Below are positions 18,621 through 25,798 of a stretch of DNA of 42,589 bases, one piece after another. The stretch lies in the NCBI RefSeq assembly GCF_027482425.1, contig NZ_JAIXWA010000025.1, positions 1 to 42,589 on the forward strand, written 5' to 3'. The DNA comes from Flavobacterium sp. Lineage in GTDB: Bacteria > Bacteroidota > Bacteroidia > Flavobacteriales > Flavobacteriaceae. Position numbers and translations under genes: made by a program. The first letter of the stretch is position 1. Each line of letters opens with the position of its first letter. The notes below the pieces were generated by a model, which worked only from the letters and a program-made list of their open reading frames with translations, made no database searches and was not told the DNA's origin.

Positions 18621-18686
18621 CTGCTGAGCTACTGAGAAACTGAACTACTGAGCGGTTGAGGCTTCGTGGCTCAGTTTCAAAGTAGC
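18621..18686. repeat. tandem octamer array with inverted repeat between clpP and clpX
   Basis: From 18621 five consecutive eight-base units are seen: CTGCTGAG, CTACTGAG, AAACTGAA, CTACTGAG, CGGTTGAG. In addition 18628-18643 (GCTACTGAGAAACTGA) and 18671-18686 (TCAGTTTCAAAGTAGC) are inverted copies matching at 14 of 16 positions, so the clpP-clpX message can fold a long hairpin here. No T run follows, so it is not a simple terminator. Confidence 0.8.
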
Positions 18687-18696
18687 ATATTTAAAA

Positions 18697-19353
18697 TTAT
18701 CTGCGTAATACTTCGTCGATCATACCGTATTCTTTGGCCTCGTCGGCAATCATCCAGTAGTCACGTTCGGAGTCTTTGTATACTTTATCAAACGTTTGTC
18801 CCGAATGATTGGCGATAATTTGGTACAATTCGTCTTTCAATTTCAACATCTCTTTCAAATTGATTTCCATATCGGTGGCTACCCCTTGTGCTCCGCCTGA
18901 AGGTTGGTGAATCATGACACGAGAATGCGGTAACGCCGAGCGTTTTCCTTCGGCACCGGCACACAATAATACGGCCCCCATAGACGCGGCCATACCGGTA
19001 CAAATGGTGGCCACATCGGGTTTGACGTATTGCATGGTATCATAAATTCCTAATCCGGCATATACGCTACCGCCTGGCGAGTTGATGTAGATTTGGATGT
19101 CTTTGGAAGCATCGACGCTTTCCAAGAAGAGTAATTGCGCTTGGATAATGTTGGCCACATAATCGTCAACGCCCGTGCCCAAAAAGATGATGCGGTCCAT
19201 CATCAAACGAGAGAACACATCGAGTTGCGAAACGTTTAATTGACGTTCTTCAATAATATAGGGTGTCATACCGGCTACGATTTTGTCGTAATAAAGGCTG
19301 TTGACCCCGTGCTTTTTCGTCGCAAATTTTTTAAATTCTTTTCCGAAATTCAT
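18697..19353 (-). CDS. clpP: ATP-dependent Clp protease proteolytic subunit ClpP
   Basis: ClpP forms the 14-subunit chamber that degrades proteins delivered by ClpX. The 218-residue protein has the catalytic triad Ser124 (in GMAASMGAV), His149 (in SRVMIHQPSGG) and Asp198 (in DSERDYW); the spacing of His to Asp equals that of E. coli ClpP. The GGSV region and the handle helix are intact. The start MNFGKEFKKF is preceded by 330 bases with no gene, so the clpP-clpX promoter must lie in that gap. The best candidate is the inverted repeat at 19404-19418. Confidence 0.98.
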   Translation of the reverse strand: MNFGKEFKKFATKKHGVNSLYYDKIVAGMTPYIIEERQLNVSQLDVFSRLMMDRIIFLGTGVDDYVANIIQAQLLFLESVDASKDIQIYINSPGGSVYAGLGIYDTMQYVKPDVATICTGMAASMGAVLLCAGAEGKRSALPHSRVMIHQPSGGAQGVATDMEINLKEMLKLKDELYQIIANHSGQTFDKVYKDSERDYWMIADEAKEYGMIDEVLRR

Positions 19354-19403
19354 AGGTTGTGATGAAATGAATTAATATTCTTTTTTACTAGATGCAAAAA
19401 GGA

Positions 19404-19418
19404 GTACAAAGGTTGTAC
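19404..19418. promoter_or_regulatory. inverted repeat overlapping a promoter-like element upstream of clpP
   Basis: GTACAA-AGG-TTGTAC is a perfect six-base inverted repeat with a three-base spacer, 51 bases before the clpP start. On the minus strand it contains AACCTTTG, one mismatch from TAnnTTTG. It could be an operator for clpP-clpX. No T run follows on either strand. Confidence 0.4.
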
Positions 19419-19429
19419 CGCTTTTCATA

Positions 19430-19623
19430 GAAATGCCAAAGTGACGGTTTAAAGGAAATACAGCCCGGATTGTCGTGAAGGTCCCCGGAAGTGGCGGTCG
19501 TGTTGTTGTGGGAACCGCAGCGCGACCGAAGGAAGCGCCTGAGGGGCCGAACAAGAACCGAGCGGCTCGACGGAACCGAAACAAAAGCCGGAAGAGCTGC
19601 CTAAAAAACCGTAAGAACGTATT
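19430..19623. other. GC-rich intergenic element between tig and clpP
   Basis: The 330-base gap between tig and clpP holds no recognisable gene. Its core is much richer in G and C than the flanks (38 of 60 bases at 19501-19560) and repeats AACCG-type words with short inverted repeats such as CGAGC/GCTCG. Two short frames cross it (19475-19669 on plus, 19372-19584 on minus), but both give arginine/proline-rich low-complexity peptides and look spurious. It may be a structured RNA or a dispersed repeat; I cannot tell which. Confidence 0.55.
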
Positions 19624-19660
19624 TAAAAAAAAGCGTCAAAATCGAGGAGACTTTGACGCT
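19624..19660 (-). terminator. intrinsic terminator after tig
   Basis: On the minus strand AGCGTCAAA and TTTGACGCT (19652-19660 and 19632-19640) are perfect nine-base complements, with an eleven-base loop, followed by eight T. It ends the tig transcript before clpP. Confidence 0.9.
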
Positions 19661-19683
19661 CAAATATAGCAATATTATTTGAA

Positions 19684-21018
19684 TTAGTGTTTCAACTCGC
19701 CGTACATCGCTTTCACGAAGTCTTCGTAGTTTACTTCTTTGGTTTTGGCCTTCACGCTGTTTTTGAACAAATCCAACATTTTTTGGTTCATCACTTGTTC
19801 GGACAAGCGACGCACTTCATCTTGGTTGGACATTACGCGGGCCACGATGCCTTGTACATCCTCGTCGGAAGGATCCATTTGACCGAATTGGGCCATTTGT
19901 TGTTTGATCAATCCTGAGGTATAGTCTTTTAATTCGTCGAACGTAATTTGTAGGTTGTTGTCCTTCATGATTTTACTTTCGATGAGTTGGTAACGCAATC
20001 CTTTTTCAGAGCGCTCGTATTCTGTTACGGCTTCTTCGGCAGAGATTGGGTTTTCGCCCGTGGTTTGAATCCACTTTTTCAAGAATTCAGCAGGCAAATC
20101 GAATTTAGTTGATTCTACCAAGAACTCCGTCACATCGTTTAGAAACTTTTGGTCGGCTTGTTGGGCAAATTGACGCTCAGCATCTTCTTTGATTTTCGCT
20201 TTCAGTTCGTCTACTGAAGTCACCGCTTTGGGTCCGAACAAACGATCAAACAATTCTTGATCTAAGGTAGCGGGCTCGTAACCGATTACTTCATCGATGG
20301 TGAAAGTAACTTCGATATCCAAACCGTGGACATCATCGTGACCAATGTTGAGTACGTCCATTAATTTATGATCGTCGTTGAAAAGCCCTTTGGTTTTTAA
20401 GGTGACTACATCGCCTACTTTTTTCCCTAAAATAGATTTGATGGCTTTTTTATCGGCTAAATCTTCAAGGTCTAATGTTGTACGGTTGTTGATGCCGCGC
20501 TCTTCATTGGCAAAAATTCCCGCTACATCGTTTCCTTCTTCCACTTTATCTTTGGCAATTACTTTCCCATATTGTTTTTGGATGCGCGCGATTTGACCGT
20601 TTAGCATAGTCTGATCAGCCACTACATTGTATTTTACTACGCTAGTTTTAGCTCCTAAATCTACCGTAAATTCGGGCGCAAGACCCAATTCGAATTCGAA
20701 TTTAAAATCGTCAGTATCCCAATTGAAATCTTCAGTAACTTTAGGTAGTGGATTCCCAAGGATGTCCAATTTTTCTTCTACTAAATAGTTGTTCAAACTC
20801 TCTTGCAACAATTTATTTACTTCGTCCAACAATACCGCTTTTCCGTATTGTTTTTGGATTAAAGTCATCGGAACAGCCCCTTTGCGGAATCCGGGGATGC
20901 TTGCATTTTTGCGGTAGTTGGTTAACACTTCCTGTACTTTGTCTGCATAATCGCTTTTGTTCACTTCTACAGTTACAACTGCATTCAAAGCGTCCACATT
21001 ATTTCTTGTAATATTCAT
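19684..21018 (-). CDS. tig: trigger factor chaperone
   Basis: Trigger factor binds at the ribosome exit tunnel and shields new chains. The 444-residue protein has the N-terminal ribosome-binding signature GFRKGAVPMTLIQKQYG (the E. coli motif is GFRxGKVP). It also has a middle region in the place of the FKBP-type isomerase domain and a helical C-terminal chaperone domain. The isomerase region is weakly conserved (GNDVAGIFANEERGINNR..., GKKVGDVVTLKT), as is common in Bacteroidota, so prolyl isomerase activity is doubtful. The gene has its own promoter with an unusual inverted repeat and its own terminator, and it lies upstream of clpP-clpX as in many bacteria. Confidence 0.95.
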   Translation of the reverse strand: MNITRNNVDALNAVVTVEVNKSDYADKVQEVLTNYRKNASIPGFRKGAVPMTLIQKQYGKAVLLDEVNKLLQESLNNYLVEEKLDILGNPLPKVTEDFNWDTDDFKFEFELGLAPEFTVDLGAKTSVVKYNVVADQTMLNGQIARIQKQYGKVIAKDKVEEGNDVAGIFANEERGINNRTTLDLEDLADKKAIKSILGKKVGDVVTLKTKGLFNDDHKLMDVLNIGHDDVHGLDIEVTFTIDEVIGYEPATLDQELFDRLFGPKAVTSVDELKAKIKEDAERQFAQQADQKFLNDVTEFLVESTKFDLPAEFLKKWIQTTGENPISAEEAVTEYERSEKGLRYQLIESKIMKDNNLQITFDELKDYTSGLIKQQMAQFGQMDPSDEDVQGIVARVMSNQDEVRRLSEQVMNQKMLDLFKNSVKAKTKEVNYEDFVKAMYGELKH

Positions 21019-21048
21019 AAGATGGTACTAATTTTTAGTATATAAAAT

Positions 21049-21086
21049 CGGGTTGCAAAAGTATAATTTTTCTGCAACCCGTCCAA
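21049..21086 (-). promoter_or_regulatory. tig promoter enclosed by a perfect inverted repeat
   Basis: On the minus strand TTG (21084-21086) lies 20 bases before TACTTTTG (21056-21063), a good promoter for tig. CGGGTTGCA (21049-21057) and TGCAACCCG (21073-21081) form a perfect nine-base inverted repeat around the -7 region. It may be a regulator site or the terminator of the upstream membrane-protein gene. Confidence 0.6.
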
Positions 21087-21112
21087 GTTTTATTTTATTG
21101 ATTTTTAAAGTC

Positions 21113-21460
21113 TTATTTTTTGAGTTCGGTCAACTTGTAAACTAGTGACTGCGAGAGCGAAAGTACTACACTAAAAAGCATGGCCCAACCGATATTTTTT
21201 ACGTCAAATCCATCGACAAAATAATCACAAAGCATGATCATCATCCCGTTGATAACTAACAAAAATAATCCCAAACTAAATACGGTAATTGGCAAGGTAA
21301 AAAGCACAAAAATAGGCTTGACAAAAAGGTTTAAAACCCCTAAAACCAGCGCTACAGTCAAGGCTGTGGTGAAGGCATCAACAACAATCCCCTTCAAAAA
21401 ATAAGGGATAATCATAACTAATAGAGCGGTAACTATCACACGCACAAGAAGTTTCTTCAT
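21113..21460 (-). CDS. four-helix membrane protein, Phage_holin_4_2 (PF04020) type
   Basis: This 115-residue protein is almost entirely hydrophobic, with four predicted membrane helices (about residues 5-25, 30-50, 55-80 and 88-108). The motif VLNLFVKPIFVLFTLPIT is typical of the chromosomal Phage_holin_4_2/YvlD-like family. Despite the family name these are ordinary bacterial membrane proteins; no phage genes are near. Its function is unknown. It stands alone between tig and the T9SS cargo gene. Confidence 0.82.
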   Translation of the reverse strand: MKKLLVRVIVTALLVMIIPYFLKGIVVDAFTTALTVALVLGVLNLFVKPIFVLFTLPITVFSLGLFLLVINGMMIMLCDYFVDGFDVKNIGWAMLFSVVLSLSQSLVYKLTELKK

Positions 21461-21499
21461 AAAAACGATACTTAATTATTGGGTTTAAAGGTAAAAAAA

Positions 21500-21530
21500 T
21501 TGTGTGATAAAATAAAATTACTTAGATTTG
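21500..21530 (+). promoter_or_regulatory. promoter of the T9SS type A cargo gene
   Basis: TTG (21500-21502) is followed by 20 bases and TAGATTTG (21523-21530). The start site would be near 21537, leaving a short leader before the ATG at 21556. Confidence 0.65.
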
Positions 21531-21555
21531 CTTTGTAATTAATAAATTTATGTAC

Positions 21556-22449
21556 ATGAAAAAACTATTACTTTCTTTAACATTATTGGCTGGTTCAATG
21601 GGATCAGCACAAATTTTCCAAGAAAATTGGGACGGTAACGGTCCTGGGGTTAGCGGATGGATTCTATACAACCTAGACAACAGAACCCCTGTGGGACCTG
21701 ACGGAACTAGTGGCGAACCTCTATCTTTCCTAGTTCAGGATGCTTGGACTGTATTATCGCTTGCTGATATTCAAGGTGCTAATCCTGATTATGCAGGTTA
21801 TCCTACAGCCGCTACAGGAATGGATGGCAATATCATTGCAAGTAATTCTTGGTATAACCCTATCGGCGTTGCTAATGACTGGCTTGTGTCACCAATCATC
21901 ACTGTCCCAGCGGGAACTACTGGTTTAAGTCTTAATTGGGCTGCCGTTAGTTTGGGTAATTCTAGCTTCTTAGAAGACTACCGCGTTTTGATTTCTCCTA
22001 CTGGAGGTAGTGCTGTGGCAAATTTCACTTCATTATTAATTGATGTTAATAATGAATTGAATACAGGTAATTACAGACAAGTTCCGCTTCCAGCTAGTTT
22101 AGCGGGAACATCTTTCCGTATTGCCTTCCAAAATGACGGAGATGACCAATATGTAATGTTTTTAGACAACATCACTGTTACTGGTACATTATCTAACAGT
22201 GAGTTTTTGGCGAACAAATTCAATTTGTATCCAAATCCATCTAACAGCATCGTGAATATCTCTTCAGACGAAGCTATTTTGATTGACAAAGTTGAAATCA
22301 CTGATATTAATGGAAGAATTGTGAAATCTTTCAACGCAGAAGCTACATCGTCTACATCAATCAATGTAAGCGACTTAAATGCAGGTGTTTATTTCTTAAA
22401 CATTTCTTCTGCTGAAGGATTAGCAGTAAAAAAATTAATCAAAAACTAA
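21556..22449 (+). CDS. secreted adhesin-like protein with type A T9SS sorting domain
   Basis: The protein has 297 residues from the ATG at 21556; an in-frame ATG two codons earlier (21550) is possible, but MKKLLLSLTLLAGSMGSAQ is a cleaner signal peptide. The next about 190 residues form a cleaved-adhesin/choice-of-anchor J domain (FQENWDGNGPGVSGWILYN, DWLVSPIITVPAG, RIAFQNDGDDQYVMFLDNI). The C-terminal about 75 residues are a type A sorting domain (NKFNLYPNPSNSIVNISS, VEITDINGRIVKSF, LNAGVYFLNIS, VKKLIKN), so export by the type IX system and surface attachment or release are expected. Adenine-rich codons and a low-GC sequence differ slightly from the neighbours. Confidence 0.9.
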   Translation: MKKLLLSLTLLAGSMGSAQIFQENWDGNGPGVSGWILYNLDNRTPVGPDGTSGEPLSFLVQDAWTVLSLADIQGANPDYAGYPTAATGMDGNIIASNSWYNPIGVANDWLVSPIITVPAGTTGLSLNWAAVSLGNSSFLEDYRVLISPTGGSAVANFTSLLIDVNNELNTGNYRQVPLPASLAGTSFRIAFQNDGDDQYVMFLDNITVTGTLSNSEFLANKFNLYPNPSNSIVNISSDEAILIDKVEITDINGRIVKSFNAEATSSTSINVSDLNAGVYFLNISSAEGLAVKKLIKN

Positions 22450-22469
22450 TCTAGTTTTGATAAATAATA

Positions 22470-22498
22470 AAAGGCTTCCCAACAGAAGCCTTTTTTTT
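22470..22498 (+). terminator. intrinsic terminator after the T9SS cargo gene
   Basis: AAAGGCTTC (22470-22478) pairs perfectly with GAAGCCTTT (22485-22493), with a six-base loop and a run of eight T. The T run contains part of the stop codon of the converging hydrolase gene. Confidence 0.92.
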
Positions 22499-23270
22499 AT
22501 GCTTGCAAAAAAGATGTAGTTTGTGAAAAAAATGATTGAGGATCTTCGGCGTGCAACCAGTGTCCTGCATTGGGTATCGTTTGCAATTGAGCGTATGGAA
22601 AGTGTTTCAAAATCGCTTCCCAATCAGCATCTAAGACATATTGCGATCGACCGCCACGAATAAACAAAACCTTTCCATTAAATAGGGTGTTTTCGGGCAA
22701 TGCTTTTCCCACCTCTTTAATATGAACATTGAAAGCCTCGAGATTAAAACGAAAAGCCAGTTGGCCTGGAGTTTTCCAATATACATTTTTCATTAAAAAT
22801 TGTCGTGTACCATAATCTGGGATAAAGGGATACAACATTTCCTCTACCTGTGCCCGATCGGGTTGAATGGAAAAATCGACAGCGTTAAGACCCGTCAAAA
22901 TATCTTGATGGTGGGGCGCGTAGTATTTAGGCCCGATATCCGCCACTACCATTTTTCGAATTAAATGGGCATGCTTCACTGCCAACAACATGGCGACTTT
23001 ACCACCCATGGAATGGCCAATGATGTCACATTGTGAGAGTTGGTAACTTTGCATGTAGTTGAGCACATCATGAACCATAAGGTCATAATTGAACTCGTGC
23101 GAATGAAAACTTTTTCCGTGATTGCGCAAATCCAACACATGTACTTGATAGCCCAGCGATGCATATTGAGGCGCAAACGACTTCCAATTGTCAGACATTC
23201 CCATAAATCCATGGATAATCAACAAAGGAAAGCCTTCACCTTCAATTCTTGAATGTAAGATTGGTGCCAT
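22497..23270 (-). CDS. alpha/beta-fold hydrolase
   Basis: This 257-residue protein resembles the YbfF-type esterase group. It has the oxyanion motif IIHGFMGMSDNW, the nucleophile elbow GHSMGG with the catalytic serine (near residue 93), a cap region, and the catalytic histidine in AGHWLHAEDP near the C-terminus. No signal peptide is present, so it is cytoplasmic. The substrate is unknown. It lies nine bases downstream of pdxJ and is probably co-transcribed with it. Confidence 0.88.
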   Translation of the reverse strand: MAPILHSRIEGEGFPLLIIHGFMGMSDNWKSFAPQYASLGYQVHVLDLRNHGKSFHSHEFNYDLMVHDVLNYMQSYQLSQCDIIGHSMGGKVAMLLAVKHAHLIRKMVVADIGPKYYAPHHQDILTGLNAVDFSIQPDRAQVEEMLYPFIPDYGTRQFLMKNVYWKTPGQLAFRFNLEAFNVHIKEVGKALPENTLFNGKVLFIRGGRSQYVLDADWEAILKHFPYAQLQTIPNAGHWLHAEDPQSFFSQTTSFLQA

Positions 23271-23279
23271 CTTTATGGT

Positions 23280-23993
23280 TTATTTCAATTTTTGCAAATA
23301 CATATTTACCACATTTTCAAGTCCTAAGTACAACGCTTCTGAAATAAGGGCGTGACCAATAGATACCTCCAACAAACCGGGTATATTTTGTTTAAAAAAC
23401 TGAATGTTATCCAAACTTAAATCGTGACCCGCATTCACACCCAATTCCAAATCTACTGCTCGTTGCGCTGCTGCTGCATAGGGAGCAATGGCGTGTTCAT
23501 TCCCCAAAGCGTATTGGTGGGCAAAATTTTCTGTATACAATTCAATACGATCGGTTCCCGTTGCTTTGGCTCCTTCGATCATTTTAATGTTGGGATCTAC
23601 AAAAATTGAAGTACGAATTCCTTGCGCTTTAAAGAGGGCTATCACCTCTTGCAAATACGATTGATGACGCACCGTATCCCAACCCGCTGAAGAAGTAATT
23701 GCTCCAATGGCATCGGGCACTAAGGTTACTTGTTCGGGTTGGCATTCAAGAACCAAGTCGATAAAATTATGTTGTGGATTACCTTCTATATTAAATTCTG
23801 TAATAACGACATCGCGTAAATCGCGTGCATCTTGGTACCGAATATGACGTTCATCGGGTCTGGGGTGAATGGTTATCCCTTGGGCTCCAAAACGCTGAAT
23901 AGCTACAGCCGCTTCAACTACATTGGGAACATTTCCACCACGGGCATTGCGTAAAGTTGCTATTTTGTTAATATTGACACTTAGTTTAGTCAT
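23280..23993 (-). CDS. pdxJ: pyridoxine 5'-phosphate synthase
   Basis: PdxJ condenses 1-deoxyxylulose 5-phosphate with 3-amino-2-oxopropyl phosphate to make pyridoxine 5'-phosphate in the DXP-dependent vitamin B6 route. The 237-residue length is normal for this TIM-barrel enzyme. Recognisable motifs are VNINKIATLRNARGG at the start, the ITIHPRPDERHIR phosphate/active-site stretch, VTLVPD, and GVNAGHDLSLDN with the catalytic histidine. It is first in a two-gene unit with the hydrolase and diverges from the CBS-domain gene. Confidence 0.97.
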   Translation of the reverse strand: MTKLSVNINKIATLRNARGGNVPNVVEAAVAIQRFGAQGITIHPRPDERHIRYQDARDLRDVVITEFNIEGNPQHNFIDLVLECQPEQVTLVPDAIGAITSSAGWDTVRHQSYLQEVIALFKAQGIRTSIFVDPNIKMIEGAKATGTDRIELYTENFAHQYALGNEHAIAPYAAAAQRAVDLELGVNAGHDLSLDNIQFFKQNIPGLLEVSIGHALISEALYLGLENVVNMYLQKLK

Positions 23994-24014
23994 TTTTATT
24001 GTGGATTAATAATG

Positions 24015-24022
24015 CAAAAATA
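24015..24022 (-). promoter_or_regulatory. -7 element upstream of pdxJ
   Basis: On the minus strand TATTTTTG matches TAnnTTTG and lies 21 bases before the pdxJ ATG. No TTG at the expected distance. Confidence 0.5.
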
Positions 24023-24058
24023 CAAGTTAAAATCGGCACACCCGAACGAAAAAATTGA

Positions 24059-24066
24059 TTATTTTG
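24059..24066 (+). promoter_or_regulatory. near-consensus -7 element deciding the CBS gene start
   Basis: TTATTTTG differs from TAnnTTTG at one base. It ends one base before the upstream ATG at 24068, so a transcript from here would lack that ATG. This favours the ATG at 24086 as the true start. Confidence 0.35.
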
Positions 24067-24085
24067 CATGAAATATCCTTCCCGT

Positions 24086-24748
24086 ATGACTGCCATCAAT
24101 GATTACATCACCAACGATCATGCTGCCTTAGGCAGTTTACAAACCGTTGCTAACGCGCAAGACTTTTTTTTGGAGGTTCCTTTTTCCAATTTCCCTGTAC
24201 TCCAGGAAGGTGTTTACGTAGGTTGTATTTCTGCAGAAGATGTAGAAACCTTTGACATGGACAAGCCACTTTCAGATTACCGCTATGTTTTGGAAGGATT
24301 TTTTGCGCGCAAAAGTATGATGTGGCTAGATGTTTTGGAGGTATTTGCGAAAAATCACACCAATATTGTTCCTGTATTGGACGATGAAAACAACCAGTAT
24401 TTAGGGTATTATGAACTGGAAGATATCATTAAATTTTTCCATGAAACGCCTTTTTTAAAAGAGCAGGGGGGAATTATCGTCGTGCAAAAAGGAATAAACG
24501 ATTATGCAATGAGTCAAATTGCCCAAATCGTTGAAAGCAATAATGCCAAAATGCTCGGCGCTTTCATTTCGGATGTAATAGGAGACCAAGTAGAAATCAC
24601 GGTGAAAATTGCCATAGGTCCTATGAACGATATCATACAAACGTTCAGACGTTACAACTATAGTATTGTTTCTGAGCATCACGATGATATGTTTTTGAAT
24701 AACTTGAAAGAACGTTCTGAATATTTGGATCGCTTTCTGAACATCTAA
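24086..24748 (+). CDS. cytoplasmic CBS-domain protein
   Basis: From the ATG at 24086 the protein has 220 residues: MTAINDYITNDHAALGS. An ATG six codons upstream is in frame but is placed at the promoter-like element and adds MKYPSR, which does not look like the family opening. The first about 130 residues form a pair of CBS motifs (ISAEDVETFDMDKPLSDY, NIVPVLDDENNQYLGYYELE), which usually bind adenine nucleotides. The last about 80 residues (GGIIVVQKGINDYAMSQIA...) look like an ACT/ferredoxin-like regulatory fold. It lies four bases before nadK. An adenylate-sensing role linked to NAD(P) supply is only an inference. Confidence 0.85.
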   Translation: MTAINDYITNDHAALGSLQTVANAQDFFLEVPFSNFPVLQEGVYVGCISAEDVETFDMDKPLSDYRYVLEGFFARKSMMWLDVLEVFAKNHTNIVPVLDDENNQYLGYYELEDIIKFFHETPFLKEQGGIIVVQKGINDYAMSQIAQIVESNNAKMLGAFISDVIGDQVEITVKIAIGPMNDIIQTFRRYNYSIVSEHHDDMFLNNLKERSEYLDRFLNI

Positions 24749-24752
24749 TCTT

Positions 24753-25637
24753 ATGAGAATCGCCATCTTTGGACAGTACTATCAAAACGATACCCGTCCT
24801 ATCATTCGTGATATTTTTCTTTTTTTAAATGAAAATCAAGTCGATTTGGTCATTGAAGCTGATTTTCTGAAAATTTTGTATGAGCAAGAATTACTTAAAA
24901 AAACCTATAAAACCTTTTCATCTTATGAAGATTTAAAGTCGGGATTTGATTTAATGATTAGTATTGGTGGGGACGGAACAATTTTGCGTGCCGCCACTTT
25001 TGTTCGTGATTTGGGCATTCCGATTTTAGGCATAAATGCCGGTCGTTTGGGATTTTTGGCCAAAGTACAAAAGGAAAACATCAACGCTTTTTTACAATTG
25101 GTATTGGAAAAACACTATACCATTTCTGAACGGACCTTGTTGGCACTTCAAATTACTCCTGACGAAGGACAAATCCCAGCCCTCAATTTCGCCATGAACG
25201 AAGTAACGGTAAGCCGTAAAGACACCACTTCGATGATTACCATTGAAACTCATTTGGACAATGAATATCTTACCTCCTATTGGGCTGACGGACTCATTGT
25301 GGCTACACCTACAGGCACGACAGGATATTCGTTGAGCTGTGGAGGACCCGTATTGACACCCAATGCCAATTGCTGGGTGATCACCCCTATTGCCCCACAC
25401 AATCTTAATGCAAGACCCTTAGTAATTCCCGACCACACCACCATTCGCTTGCGGGTTTCAGGAAGAGAAGATCAATTTTTAGTTTCCCTAGATTCCCGTT
25501 TAATTACGCTCACTAAAGATCATGTTCTAACCATACGAAAAAATGATTTTTGCATTAAAATGGTCGAAATTCAAGAGGAAAGCTTCTTAAAAACCCTTCG
25601 CAACAAACTTCTTTGGGGAGAAGATAAACGAAATTAA
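24753..25637 (+). CDS. nadK: NAD kinase
   Basis: NadK phosphorylates NAD to NADP. The 294-residue protein has the GGDGT motif (residues 72-76), the NAGRLGFLAK stretch and the TPTGTTGYSLSCGGP signature near the middle. These are the three defining motifs of the family. The C-terminal part (APHNLNARPLVIPD) is also intact. Upstream CBS gene spacing of four bases suggests an operon. Confidence 0.97.
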   Translation: MRIAIFGQYYQNDTRPIIRDIFLFLNENQVDLVIEADFLKILYEQELLKKTYKTFSSYEDLKSGFDLMISIGGDGTILRAATFVRDLGIPILGINAGRLGFLAKVQKENINAFLQLVLEKHYTISERTLLALQITPDEGQIPALNFAMNEVTVSRKDTTSMITIETHLDNEYLTSYWADGLIVATPTGTTGYSLSCGGPVLTPNANCWVITPIAPHNLNARPLVIPDHTTIRLRVSGREDQFLVSLDSRLITLTKDHVLTIRKNDFCIKMVEIQEESFLKTLRNKLLWGEDKRN

Positions 25638-25666
25638 CACCTATATTACACTACACCCTTTCTTTT

Positions 25667-25717
25667 ACCGTTAAACCCTTCGAACAGTGAATAGTTCATA
25701 AAAGAAGGTTTAACCGT
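25667..25717. repeat. imperfect inverted repeat between nadK and porG
   Basis: ACCGTTAAACCCTTC (from 25667) is inverted as GAAGGTTTAACCGT (25704-25717), with one bulge and one mismatch. An inner GAAC/GTTC pair sits in the loop. No T run follows, so it is not an ordinary terminator. It lies between nadK and the porG promoter. Confidence 0.65.
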
Positions 25718-25772
25718 ATAAAATATAATTTTTATTATTCAAAAGGGATGTTTATCTACTACTGATAATTAT

Positions 25773-25780
25773 TATATTTG
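25773..25780 (+). promoter_or_regulatory. -7 element of the porG-uppS-bamA transcript
   Basis: TATATTTG fits TAnnTTTG and lies 18 bases before the ATG. It is the first element of the envelope run that follows. Confidence 0.6.
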
Positions 25781-25798
25781 CACGCTATTTTCCATTGA

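Noticed and set aside
18621..18660. Possible CRISPR-like repeat
   Set aside because: The units are only eight bases long and directly adjacent with no spacers, so this is a simple tandem repeat.
19372..19669. Two short overlapping frames between clpP and tig
   Set aside because: Both give arginine/proline-rich low-complexity peptides, overlap on opposite strands, and one runs through the tig terminator. Not credible genes.
21113..21460. Phage holin or prophage remnant
   Set aside because: The family name is misleading. No lysin, tail, capsid or integrase gene is near, and the family is common in bacterial chromosomes.
24068..24085. Upstream ATG as start of the CBS gene
   Set aside because: It sits one base after a promoter-like element and adds six unconserved-looking residues. 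The ATG at 24086 is preferred.
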